Of a stretch of 64,000 nt of DNA, positions 45,635 to 53,951 are shown piece after piece. Every line of letters begins with the position of its first letter. Positions within the stretch are counted from its first letter, which is position 1. The position numbers were made by a program, and so were the translations under genes. The stretch comes from Ligilactobacillus aviarius subsp. aviarius DSM 20655 (GTDB lineage Bacteria > Bacillota > Bacilli > Lactobacillales > Lactobacillaceae): NCBI RefSeq assembly GCF_001436315.1, contig NZ_AYZA01000016.1:1-64000 (forward strand). Reading direction: 5' to 3'. Under the pieces are notes generated by a model that had not been told where the DNA came from, did not search any database, and saw only the letters and a program-made list of their open reading frames with translations.

Positions 45635-45659
45635 GTTTGACCTCCATTACCTCGCATCC

Positions 45660-45875
45660 AAATAAAAAGTCCCCGGAAATTAATCCAGGGACGAACTCAG
45701 TCGTGGTACCACCCAACTTTACACAAACGTGCCTCTTACTGGAAAACGCCAGTCCGGTGCATCACTAAATGAAAGTGTAATTCGATTCTCACCATGGATT
45801 AGCTTCCAGCAACCGCTAACTTTCTGAACCAGTGGGTGATGCTCTACTGAATTTCCGATGCTGATATTCTGTTTT
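45660..45875 (-). promoter_or_regulatory. T-box riboswitch, tyrosine
   Basis: Minus-strand leader of tyrS. It has an AGTAGAG start, a likely specifier UAC (45779-45777), the T-box core GGTGGTACCACG (45713-45702) that pairs with the tRNA acceptor end, and a terminator GTCCCTGG/CCGGGGAC with a T-run (45692-45664). Uncharged tRNA-Tyr stabilises the antiterminator and turns tyrS on. The core and terminator are certain; the specifier position is read by eye. Confidence 0.93.
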
Positions 45876-45876
45876 T

Positions 45877-45905
45877 ATTAAAGCATGATTTCATTTAACG
45901 GTCAA
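45877..45905 (-). promoter_or_regulatory. tyrS promoter
   Basis: TTGACC (45905-45900), 17-base spacer, TTTAAT (45882-45877), directly before the T-box leader. Confidence 0.75.
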
Positions 45906-45923
45906 CATCGGCAATCGCGATTC

Positions 45924-45952
45924 TATCAACTATTTTCACATTATGATAGAAT
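45924..45952 (+). promoter_or_regulatory. Promoter of the YlbF/YheA-family gene
   Basis: TATCAA, 17 bases, TAGAAT, with TG one base before the -10 (extended type). It is divergent from the tyrS promoter, 18 bases apart. Confidence 0.6.
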
Positions 45953-45981
45953 TAGATATAAGCTCAAAGGAGGAATTATCC

Positions 45982-46332
45982 ATGACTGTAAATATTTATG
46001 ATTCAGTAAACCAAGTTGCAAGTGACTTACCACAAACCCAACAATTTATGGCTGTTCAAAACGCATTTGCAGCTTTAAAACAAGACCAAGTTGCATTCAG
46101 CATGTACAAAGAATTCAGCGAATTACAAGAAGTTTTACGCAACGCTCAATTAAACGGTCAACAACCAAAAGAAGAAGACGTTAAAAAACTTCAAGAATTG
46201 GCTAAAAAGATGAACGACATGGATGCCGTTAAGAACTTGATGGCAGCTGAACAATCATTAAACCAATTGTTGAATGACATTAATTCAATTATCATTAAGC
46301 CAATCAATGATGTTTATGATTTGAACGACTAA
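45982..46332 (+). CDS. YlbF/YheA-family (DUF964) protein
   Basis: 116 residues from ATG 45982, preceded by a strong AAAGGAGG; an upstream in-frame extension to 45943 overlaps the promoter. The protein is all-helical, acidic and without a signal: INIYDSVNQVASDL-like start, KQDQVAFSMYKEFSELQEVLRNAQLNG and a coiled C half. Relatives include the YlbF-YmcA regulators tied to RNase Y in Bacillus and the short YheA/YmcA-like proteins of unknown role. Length best fits the YheA subgroup. It stands alone with its own promoter and terminator. Confidence 0.85.
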   Translation: MTVNIYDSVNQVASDLPQTQQFMAVQNAFAALKQDQVAFSMYKEFSELQEVLRNAQLNGQQPKEEDVKKLQELAKKMNDMDAVKNLMAAEQSLNQLLNDINSIIIKPINDVYDLND

Positions 46333-46343
46333 TTAAATTTTTC

Positions 46344-46380
46344 AAAGGGGACAGCGGTTCTGGCCGTTGTTCCTTTTTTT
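46344..46380 (+). terminator. Terminator of the YlbF/YheA-family gene
   Basis: AAAGGGGACAGCGG pairs with CCGTTGTTCCTTT through a stem with small mismatches, loop ttctgg, and a T-run, 12 bases after the stop. Confidence 0.85.
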
Positions 46381-46434
46381 GTTGAAGTATAGTAAGATTA
46401 CTGAAGATATTAAAAAGAACGAGGTTTCTTAGTT

Positions 46435-47445
46435 ATGGAAAAAATAATCGCAACGATCAGCGAAAGTGCCGTTAACGGGACAAACGCTGGATCTAAAGCG
46501 AAAGACGATATTATTCAAATTTCCCAAAAAGCCGGGTTCAAACCAATGATCATTACCAACCCGCCTTCACATTTAAGCAAACTTGCATTTTTAATTAAAT
46601 CTTATTGCGGCGGATTGAAAAAGCAATACCAAACTAATGCTGATTTGATTGTTTTCCAGTATGCCGGTTACTTTAATTTCACAACCGATATTTCGTTGAA
46701 AGAATTGCGCAAATATAACCCGAACGCTAAACTTGTTTTACTAATTCATGACGTTGCAGCATTACGTTATCAACAAGATAAGGACTGGCAACGTGAATCA
46801 AAAATTTTCAATTCTGTTGACGGCCTGATCGTTCACAACAGCAAAATGAAGCACTGGCTTGAAGATCATGGAATCACAACGCCAATGGTCACTCTTCAAA
46901 TTTTTGATTACTTGACTGACTTGCCAATCAACGATAATGACTTTAACCGGAAAGTTGTTTTTGCCGGTAACCTGGAAAAATCAACGTTTTTAACGAAATT
47001 GAATGTTAACACCCAAATTGATTTGTTTGGCCCGAAACCGGCTGAACATTACCCGCAAAATATCACTTACCAAGGAATTAAAAAGCCTGACGAACTGGCG
47101 AAATTTCTTACTCAAAGTTTTGGACTCGTTTGGGATGGCGACAGTATTCACGAATGTGACGGGTTAATGGGAAACTACGAAAAGTACAATGACCCGCATA
47201 AAGTTTCGTTATACTTAAGTTCTGGTCTTCCGGTAATCCTATGGAAACAGGCTGCTTTAGCTGATTTCATTACTAAAAATAATCTTGGAATCGCAATTGA
47301 TGATCTAGCTAACTTGGATAATGAAATCGCTCAAATCACACCTGAACAATACGATGAAATGAAAAAGAATGTTCACCGCGTTGCAGAAGAATTAAGAGCA
47401 GGAAAGCATACGTTGGAAGCGTTAAAAAATATATATAAAGCATAA
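46435..47445 (+). CDS. Gtf3/WbbI-like sugar transferase, second copy
   Basis: 336 residues, soluble, clearly paralogous to 15949-16989: GSKAKDDIIQIS near 20, IVFQYAGYFNF, VLLIHDVAALR near 103, LIVHNSKMKHWLEDHG, VFAGNLEKSTFLTKLN near 180, FGLVWDGDSIHEC near 235, YNDPHKVSLYLSSGLPVILW near 257. The family joins a second or third sugar to a lipid- or protein-linked glycan from a UDP-sugar donor. Divergence between copies suggests different donors or acceptors; UDP-Galf made by Glf is one candidate. It is monocistronic and converges on the membrane-protein gene at 47627. Confidence 0.86.
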   Translation: MEKIIATISESAVNGTNAGSKAKDDIIQISQKAGFKPMIITNPPSHLSKLAFLIKSYCGGLKKQYQTNADLIVFQYAGYFNFTTDISLKELRKYNPNAKLVLLIHDVAALRYQQDKDWQRESKIFNSVDGLIVHNSKMKHWLEDHGITTPMVTLQIFDYLTDLPINDNDFNRKVVFAGNLEKSTFLTKLNVNTQIDLFGPKPAEHYPQNITYQGIKKPDELAKFLTQSFGLVWDGDSIHECDGLMGNYEKYNDPHKVSLYLSSGLPVILWKQAALADFITKNNLGIAIDDLANLDNEIAQITPEQYDEMKKNVHRVAEELRAGKHTLEALKNIYKA

Positions 47446-47480
47446 AAAATGAGGTTGTGACTTAAGTCGCAACCTCTTTG
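47444..47480. terminator. Bidirectional terminator, Gtf3-like gene and membrane-protein gene
   Basis: GAGGTTGTGAC pairs with GTCGCAACCTC (one G-U), loop tta, with A/T-runs on both sides. It ends the plus-strand gene and, after the 127-base element, the minus-strand gene. Confidence 0.88.
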
Positions 47481-47486
47481 TTATAT

Positions 47487-47613
47487 CCGCATAATCGGGT
47501 TCCAAAACAAACGAGCTACTTGGAAGTTCGAAAACCTCCGAATCTATGCTGCGCGATTCGTTCGCTTTTCTGCTTCCACCACGCTCGTTTTTAACGTTTT
47601 GTCACACCTTCTT
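47487..47613 (-). repeat. 127-base structured 3' element, copy 2
   Basis: Second copy of the element at 44255-44382, again directly after a minus-strand gene (stop 47627) and directly before a terminator. It differs at about five places; the changed base in the GGAGG/CTTCC hairpin lies in its loop, so the stem is kept. The outer AAACGAGC/GCTCGTTT stem is unchanged. Confidence 0.8.
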
Positions 47614-47626
47614 TTATATTTACTTC

Positions 47627-49237
47627 TTAATAGTTCTTAGTTCTAAAATAACTTCGAGTCATTAAAACCATTAAGCCAAGAAGCGAAATAATAGAAATAA
47701 TCTGCCCCGTTCTTGCAAATTTTGTATACTGACTCGTTATTTCGATTTTTCCATTTTGAGGAACATTTAAAATTTCAATTGTTCCTCTTGATGATTCTTT
47801 GACTGGAAGTTCTTTACCATTAATCATCGCCTTTTCACCTTTGTAATATAAGATTGGCGTGTTAATTACCGATCCTTTATATGAATGTAAATTAATTATG
47901 GATTTCGTAGAAGTTTCGGTATGAGCCAATTTCACTTTTTCATTTTTCTCATTAAAAAATTGGTGTTCGTTTATACTGTGATTGTTTACAGCTCTTTGAG
48001 GAATATAGTCGGCGGTATCGTAGGACAAAATACTAGTGATATTTTGGCTTGATGCCTGATCACTCGTTTTAACTGTATTCTCAATACTATTCGCACTAAA
48101 ATAGAAAAACATGATCGAACAAACAATTAATCCAATCGATTTGAAAAAGCTCTTCGAACTTATCGTAGCAGAAACCCCATACATCAATAAAAAGATCGAG
48201 GCCGTTTCCAAAAATCTCCATGGGAACTGTAATAAAGCAAAATGCTTTTGAAATAAATTCCAAGGGAATAGCTTTGTCGACAAAATTACGCTAATAATGC
48301 CTAACAAATAAATTGTCTTTTCAAATTTTGTGTTTTTGGCTTTAACGATTCCAATCACCAAGAAGATCAAGCAGATAATTCCCAAAGATGGAACGGTATA
48401 TAAACTATCGCCCCAGGAATTATTCAAAGAATTGTTAACCAAGTTTGTTACACTTAAAGCCAGTTTAGGCAAGTTTCCAGTAGCAGGCGGATTTATTCCG
48501 AATTTCATTTGTTGCAAATATGGAAACAGGAATCCCAAACTTAATAAGCAAGTTGCACCAATACTCTTAGATAATTCAACAATCGCAAATTTCCAATTTT
48601 TTTCGTAATTCCAAGTCAAAACAAGCATTAAACAGCACATGATAACTGTAATTATCGCTGATAACAGATGCGAATAAATTATCAGGGCCATTCCTAATGA
48701 TAATGGCATCCAAGCTTTCTTTTCCCCCATTATCAGTTGATATAAAGCACTAAAAACAACGACCATAAATGTCATTGCAATAAACTCTCCAATATCAGCT
48801 CTTCGATACAAATCCAATCCACGATAAAATAAAAAGAGATACAAAATTGAAAAGGTTAAAGATTTCAAATTGTCTTTATATATCGGTTTCATTGAATAGT
48901 ACACGATGACTCCCGTTACTGTGTTAAACAGTATCAGAAATAACATGTACCCCATTGCCATCGAATGCGTCAATTTCATTAGCCAAATAATCGGCAAAAT
49001 CGTTAACCATGGATAAAAATAATTTACTCCGAGACCCAATTGGTGAAACACTGCATAGTTTATTGGGTGAGTAAGAACATTTTCTGTTCCAATTATTCGA
49101 TTAAGATGAAAAGCTAAATCTGAATTATAAAGTGTTAAGCACCGCCGGCCACCGCCAACAATTATAAAAACTATTGAAAAGGCCACCATGATCGACAGTA
49201 TTTTAATAAAGCTAACGATCTTTCCTTTTCTTTCCAT
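47627..49237 (-). CDS. Polytopic membrane protein, PTPS-related/GT-C-like
   Basis: 536 residues from ATG 49237 (MERKGKIVSF). AAGGAG lies 12 bases upstream, rather far, but a longer frame to 49357 has no site and would add a hydrophilic tail. About 11-12 membrane segments, the first outer loop with NSDLAFHLNRIIGTENVL, and ALLQFPWRFLETAS shared with the gene at 42275. A short outer domain precedes the last membrane segment. Function is probably transfer of a sugar or other group to a surface polymer; nothing specific can be read. Codon use is more AT-rich than in neighbouring glucan genes, as in the next gene upstream, hinting at separate acquisition. Confidence 0.72.
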   Translation of the reverse strand: MERKGKIVSFIKILSIMVAFSIVFIIVGGGRRCLTLYNSDLAFHLNRIIGTENVLTHPINYAVFHQLGLGVNYFYPWLTILPIIWLMKLTHSMAMGYMLFLILFNTVTGVIVYYSMKPIYKDNLKSLTFSILYLFLFYRGLDLYRRADIGEFIAMTFMVVVFSALYQLIMGEKKAWMPLSLGMALIIYSHLLSAIITVIMCCLMLVLTWNYEKNWKFAIVELSKSIGATCLLSLGFLFPYLQQMKFGINPPATGNLPKLALSVTNLVNNSLNNSWGDSLYTVPSLGIICLIFLVIGIVKAKNTKFEKTIYLLGIISVILSTKLFPWNLFQKHFALLQFPWRFLETASIFLLMYGVSATISSKSFFKSIGLIVCSIMFFYFSANSIENTVKTSDQASSQNITSILSYDTADYIPQRAVNNHSINEHQFFNEKNEKVKLAHTETSTKSIINLHSYKGSVINTPILYYKGEKAMINGKELPVKESSRGTIEILNVPQNGKIEITSQYTKFARTGQIISIISLLGLMVLMTRSYFRTKNY

Positions 49238-49354
49238 ATTGACTATCTTCTCCTTAAAAATATATCTATCCTTACCATAGTAATAAAGCTGTTTTATTAA
49301 ATGCACATCAAAAGCAACTTGACAGATATAATTTATCTTATTCTTGCACGGTAA

Positions 49355-49395
49355 CAAAAAAATAATTGTAATTCACCCTAAAATGAATTACAACT
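49355..49395 (-). terminator. Terminator of the GT-C gene at 49401
   Basis: Minus-strand GTTGTAATTCA pairs with TGAATTACAAT, loop of eight, then seven T. Confidence 0.88.
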
Positions 49396-49400
49396 GATTT

Positions 49401-51428
49401 TTATTCATTTGATTTAATTTCTAAATAGTTTGACCACAATAATATCATCATTAGAATTAACCATCCATAAAGATCTACACTTGAAATTGGAACAACCTTT
49501 TTATTTTGGAAGAAATTATAACACAAATAATTTTCCTTACTTCCAGATATTGGATTTCCTAAAACATCCAATGGCGAACTTTTTAGAACTCCAATTTTAA
49601 TTGGTTTTGTTCCATTATTTTTTATGGTTATATTATAAGTCCCTGCAGGAAAATAATGTTTTACTACCCCATTTTTTATCTTTATATCTGATGAATTTTT
49701 TCGTTGAATAGCCATCTCTAACTTCTTATCATTAGGAACATTAAGATTAACCCGATTAAACCAAGTATTCACAGTATTGGATTCCGTTATCTTTTCTCCC
49801 GGCTTCAGCTCAATTGAATCTGTTGGGAAATTGTGACCATAAACAATCTCTGTACTTTGAGTATTATTTGTCAATGGGAAAGAATTAATTGTCCCTAACA
49901 CTAATCCGATTAATATTACTCCAGTACTTGGAAGCAAAACATGTTGTTTCACCGAAACTTTTTCCATTGAAATCTTTTCTAATCCTAAGCATGCCATAAT
50001 GATTAATGGCAATAATGCAATGAAACCGTATCTTTGTTGAACTTCCCACATACAAATATGAAAACAGAAAATTCCGATAATAAAAAGGCTTAATATAAGT
50101 AAAAATTTACCATCTTCATTTAAGTTTCTAGCCAAAAAAACAGTTTCAATAATAAATCCAATCAGAAAAATCAACCAAATAATCTGATCAATAAAGAACA
50201 AGAAATCTCTTTTGTTGCCATATAAATATTCATAAATTGGAAAATAACTACTCCGAGTCGAATAGCTTTTTGTTTCTACTCCATTTGTTCCCATAGAATA
50301 TTGTTCATTAGCTTTTTTGGAATATAAACCGAGAAGACCGCGAAATCCCATTTCATGTATTTCTTTTTTTATTAAGTAAACATCATGGCGATTTTTCTCT
50401 TCCTTCGTCGCAAAGCGCGCGGTATCACTATTCGGATCTGGAATCGACGGTGAATTAGGTTTCCATGTCCCATTTGTCCCTGGGTTTAATCCTAAAGCTA
50501 TCCAATATGTATATGGAAAATTCATTGATTTTATCATTTGAAAGTTATCTGCTTTTTTTAAAGTTTGCTGCGTTGCTGAGGTAATCCCAAAAACACTCAA
50601 AAATATTCCTAACGTAATAATTGCTTTTTTCGGTTTAAGCGCCAACAAGATTGTTAATATCGCTGCAATTAATAAAATAATTGCATTTTCTTTAGTAAAG
50701 GAAGCCCACGCAATAAAGAAAGCTGATAAAACAAGCCACAAATACTTTATTTTTTCTTTTCCCTTCAAATAAAAAATAAACAATGTGATTCCTAAGATAC
50801 AAAACATTGCTGAAGGAACATCTGCATACATAATAAATGCCATTAGGACAAGTGGGCTAAAACAATTTACCAATACAAAATAGATGTCTGCAGCTTTAAA
50901 ATGCTTTAATTTCTTTAAAGTTATCCACCCACAAATAATTGCAATGTCAATGCAGACCAAATTGAAAATATTAATGGCAACACCTGTAGAAAATCCTAAT
51001 AACTTAATAAATCGAACACACCAGGTTGCAAAAATAACCACTCCAATATTATTGGGAGCGTACGAAAAATAAGGCAGCCATGAATACTTATTTTGAAGAA
51101 GTTTTCCTATTTGTAATCGTACATGAATATCATCAGTTCCCAGTACCCCAATCATATGGAAAGCCAAATAACCTTGAATAACAATCTGTAAAGCAATAAC
51201 TATTCCATAAATAACTTTTCGGTATTTGAATTTATTGAAAAAATTTGAAAAACGTAGAATTGAAATAAATAGAACAATTGCAGAACAAATTATTAATAAA
51301 ACATCCGGTAAACTGCGATTATCCCCATAAATTTGCCCTGGATAAAAACAAGCATTATAAAAAATAATCACACCAATAACAAATGCTAGTGTATAAATTA
51401 CTCTTTGAATTTGGTTCTTTATTTTCAT
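49401..51428 (-). CDS. Polytopic membrane protein, GT-C glycosyltransferase-like
   Basis: 675 residues with about 12 membrane segments and a long outer region (about 500-640) before a final segment. GTDDIHVRLQIGKLL in the first large outer loop gives the Asp pair expected of GT-C enzymes; IALGLNPGTNGTWKPNS near 315 matches IALGLEP-type loops of the protein at 22231. Such enzymes use polyprenyl-phosphate sugars outside the membrane. The start ATG overlaps the antiporter stop (TAATG at 51430-51426), so translation is coupled to it, an odd pairing. The gene is AT-rich compared with the antiporter, which suggests it was inserted behind it. Confidence 0.75.
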   Translation of the reverse strand: MKIKNQIQRVIYTLAFVIGVIIFYNACFYPGQIYGDNRSLPDVLLIICSAIVLFISILRFSNFFNKFKYRKVIYGIVIALQIVIQGYLAFHMIGVLGTDDIHVRLQIGKLLQNKYSWLPYFSYAPNNIGVVIFATWCVRFIKLLGFSTGVAINIFNLVCIDIAIICGWITLKKLKHFKAADIYFVLVNCFSPLVLMAFIMYADVPSAMFCILGITLFIFYLKGKEKIKYLWLVLSAFFIAWASFTKENAIILLIAAILTILLALKPKKAIITLGIFLSVFGITSATQQTLKKADNFQMIKSMNFPYTYWIALGLNPGTNGTWKPNSPSIPDPNSDTARFATKEEKNRHDVYLIKKEIHEMGFRGLLGLYSKKANEQYSMGTNGVETKSYSTRSSYFPIYEYLYGNKRDFLFFIDQIIWLIFLIGFIIETVFLARNLNEDGKFLLILSLFIIGIFCFHICMWEVQQRYGFIALLPLIIMACLGLEKISMEKVSVKQHVLLPSTGVILIGLVLGTINSFPLTNNTQSTEIVYGHNFPTDSIELKPGEKITESNTVNTWFNRVNLNVPNDKKLEMAIQRKNSSDIKIKNGVVKHYFPAGTYNITIKNNGTKPIKIGVLKSSPLDVLGNPISGSKENYLCYNFFQNKKVVPISSVDLYGWLILMMILLWSNYLEIKSNE

Positions 51429-52732
51429 TATTTTCTCCTATCCCGACTCAACAAAATAAATCCGATACTTGATACCAGCATTAGCAAGCAGTACCAACTA
51501 TACGGCACGATCTGCATTGGCGAAATCTTCGCCAACCCCGCAGCGACCAGTAACTGCCCGCCGTATGGAATCAATCCGTTAAAGGCGCATGAAAAGGTAA
51601 CCAGGTCGCTTGCGATCCGTGGGGCTGAAATTCCAAATTGATCGCCAATATCTTTGGCAAGCGGCCCCGCCGTAATGATTGAAACGGTGTTATTCGTTGT
51701 AATAATGTCCAGTAAACTTACCAGCCCGGCAATTGCAAATTCGCCACCCTTTGCGGACTTAATTTTGCGGGTCAGTGCATTGATGATCCAGTCGATTCCG
51801 CCCAGATAATCCATTAAGGCGACTAAGCCGCCAACCAAAATCGCAATCAATGCCATGTCTTCCATGCTCATCATTCCGTTGTGAATAACCGTCATTGATT
51901 TTACAAGTGAAAAATCGCCATGGAAGACGCCAATTGCAACCCCAGTCAAAATGCCCAAGGTCAATACTAAAATAACGTGCATCCCCGTAAATGAAAGAAT
52001 AATAACCAAGATATACGGCAAAAGGTTCAACAAGTCATACGGGTGATTTTCGCTTAAATGAACGCCCTGGCCGACCGGTTGCATCGCTAATAAAGCCAAG
52101 TTAACAATGATTGCTGGCAAAAGCATCGCGATGTTCGTTTTAAACTTCTTCATCATACTAACATCCTGGGTCCGCGTTGCCGCAATTACCGAGGCCGAGA
52201 TCATCGACAAATTATCGCCAAACATCGCACTTCCAACGACCGTTCCGCAAAACAATGCCATGTTGCCGTGAATTTTCAACGCTAAGGAAACTCCAATCGG
52301 CATTAATGCCGCCACGGTCCCCATTGATGTGCCCATTGCGAAACTGATAATACAACCGATCACAAATAACCCGGGTAATATTAACTTGACTGGTAAAATA
52401 TCCAATCCCAGGTTGGTAACTGCATCAACCGCGTGCATCCCCTTCGACACGCCATAGAATCCACCAGCAAGCAAAAAGACGATCACCATTAAAATCAAGC
52501 CATCATCTCCGCCGCCGACGCAATACTTTGTCACCCGTTCCGCAAACGTTGTCCGGTCGATTTCACCCTTTCGATGCATCATCAATGCCACAGCCGATGC
52601 GATCAGAATCCCAATCATCAATGGCATACTGTTAAAATTTTGAGTTGAAACGCCTGTAATAATATACAGCACCAAGAAAGTAAGCAACGGAACAAGTCCC
52701 CAGAAACTTCCTTTGCCATGTTTCTGTTTCAT
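51428..52732 (-). CDS. NhaC-family sodium/proton antiporter
   Basis: 434 residues with about 11-12 membrane segments. Family signs: GGGDDGLILMVIVFLLAGGFYG near 75, FAMGTSMGTVAALMPIGV near 133, FGDNLSMISASVIAATRTQ near 170, and TNNTVSIITAGPLAKDI near 350. It exchanges sodium (or a related organic pair) for protons and helps pH and salt balance. The next gene, a GT-C-like protein, starts inside its stop codon. A long hairpin lies upstream in the leader or after the exopolysaccharide operon. Confidence 0.88.
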   Translation of the reverse strand: MKQKHGKGSFWGLVPLLTFLVLYIITGVSTQNFNSMPLMIGILIASAVALMMHRKGEIDRTTFAERVTKYCVGGGDDGLILMVIVFLLAGGFYGVSKGMHAVDAVTNLGLDILPVKLILPGLFVIGCIISFAMGTSMGTVAALMPIGVSLALKIHGNMALFCGTVVGSAMFGDNLSMISASVIAATRTQDVSMMKKFKTNIAMLLPAIIVNLALLAMQPVGQGVHLSENHPYDLLNLLPYILVIILSFTGMHVILVLTLGILTGVAIGVFHGDFSLVKSMTVIHNGMMSMEDMALIAILVGGLVALMDYLGGIDWIINALTRKIKSAKGGEFAIAGLVSLLDIITTNNTVSIITAGPLAKDIGDQFGISAPRIASDLVTFSCAFNGLIPYGGQLLVAAGLAKISPMQIVPYSWYCLLMLVSSIGFILLSRDRRK

Positions 52733-52786
52733 GATATTACCTCTTTGCTTTTTAAATCACTTTTCCTATTATCGCCCAAAATGTTC

Positions 52787-52842
52787 TAAAAAAACAAGGC
52801 CTGTCAGCCAGCGCTCCAATGACGCCAACTACCAGACCTTGT
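52787..52842 (-). terminator. Long hairpin with T-run between the exopolysaccharide operon and the antiporter
   Basis: On the minus strand ACAAGG...CCTTGT closes a roughly 49-base imperfect hairpin with inner paired blocks (CTG/CAG, AGTTGGCG/CGCTGGCT with wobbles), followed by TTTTTTT. It lies about 200 bases after the operon stop and 55 bases before the antiporter start. It may end the operon or attenuate the antiporter gene. Confidence 0.7.
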
Positions 52843-53039
52843 GAAAAGGAAGTATATTTAGGATATTATTTTAGGATTGTAATTTCATCTTCCACCATTT
52901 CAAGAGGGATAGAAATCAGTGGAATATATTTATGAATTACTATGTCTATAATACTAATGACGACCTATGAATTATCTGTGAACGTTCTGCTACGAAATCA
53001 TAACTTTTTCTTGGAGTTCAATAAGCCCAACTTTCACAA
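52843..53039. other. Spacer with no recognisable gene
   Basis: AT-rich sequence between the operon stop and the long hairpin. I find no open frame with a ribosome binding site, no tRNA fold and no clear promoter, only a TATTAT-like -10 near 52955 without a -35. Confidence 0.4.
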
Positions 53040-53951
53040 TTACCGGTTATCCGCACTTCCGGCTGAAACGTCATATTGTAATTCATGAATTCCATCTTGC
53101 AAGAATGATGATGCATCCGGGTGTTCTTGCGGATCATACTGAACCCGTGAAGCTTCCAGTTGAATATCGACCTTGTTCAAAAGCGGATCATCGTTAACCC
53201 GTTGAGCCAACTCCTGCTTGACTTCATCCCGGAAACGCCGTTTGTTACTATCGATTGCTTCGGAAGACAACACTGCCCATGTCGGCGGCTGATTTCCAAT
53301 ACTGTAAACAAATTCATGGCCTGTTGTAATATCGTTAACTACCTCCGTTACAACTTGAATTAAATGGTGCTGTTCTTTGCGCGATAAAATTCCACTGATC
53401 GAATTCCAATATTTAATTCGATATGAGAATAAATACAACGGAAAATGATAGTCTTTTGACAAATTCGTAAAAACATGGAAATGTTCCCGGAAAATTTCCA
53501 CCGTCCGCAAGTTAGTTTCTGAATCCAACGTACTTGCCTGATTCAATCGGTTTTGCAAGCGAAGATTTTCACCTTGCAGTTTTCGCAATTGAACCGTCAA
53601 GATGTAAAACGTAATGCAGATCAATGGCGGCCAAATGGTCCAAAAAAATGCCGTTCCAAAGAAATGGTGTCCAGTTACAAATTCCCGCGCACTTTCAAGA
53701 ATCAGCACCAGTAAGAAAATCAAGCTCGTTGCTAGTGCCGGAACAAGCCCGATAAAATACGTAATCACAACTAGAAAAAGAGTAATTATCGTACATAACA
53801 GATTTCCGAACAGGTCATTGCGAACAAACATATCAAAACACAACATGATCACAAATTCCGTAACCATTGCCAGCATTGCCAAATCGGTTGCCATGCTGGC
53901 ATTATGCTTTTCTGGAAGTTCAATATCCATTTTCTTCTGTTTCTTATTCAT
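53040..53951 (-). CDS. Membrane protein with degenerate GGDEF domain (PssE-like position)
   Basis: 303 residues from ATG 53951, which overlaps the end of the BcsB-like gene by 8 bases and has GAGAGGAG upstream. Four membrane segments (about 20-120), a short coiled linker (RKLQGENLRLQNRL), then a GGDEF-type fold starting TLDSETNLRTVEIF. The active-site signature is replaced by QPPTW (221-225), the metal-site region reads LFSYRIKYW, and the RxxD inhibitory site reads as His-x-x-Val. It therefore should not make cyclic di-GMP nor bind it at a normal I-site. In Listeria the last pss gene encodes a GGDEF-derived c-di-GMP receptor; this one may have become a purely structural partner of the synthase or bind the ligand differently. 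Confidence 0.82.
   Translation of the reverse strand: MNKKQKKMDIELPEKHNASMATDLAMLAMVTEFVIMLCFDMFVRNDLFGNLLCTIITLFLVVITYFIGLVPALATSLIFLLVLILESAREFVTGHHFFGTAFFWTIWPPLICITFYILTVQLRKLQGENLRLQNRLNQASTLDSETNLRTVEIFREHFHVFTNLSKDYHFPLYLFSYRIKYWNSISGILSRKEQHHLIQVVTEVVNDITTGHEFVYSIGNQPPTWAVLSSEAIDSNKRRFRDEVKQELAQRVNDDPLLNKVDIQLEASRVQYDPQEHPDASSFLQDGIHELQYDVSAGSADNR

Noticed and set aside
48330-48608. 92-residue plus-strand frame inside the membrane-protein gene
   Set aside because: Antisense shadow with no ribosome binding site and no recognisable motif.
52787-52842. Known riboswitch ahead of the antiporter gene
   Set aside because: The fold is a single long imperfect hairpin with a T-run; no conserved aptamer core is recognisable.
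53040-53951. Active diguanylate cyclase
   Set aside because: The GGDEF signature is replaced by QPPTW and the metal-binding region is not conserved.
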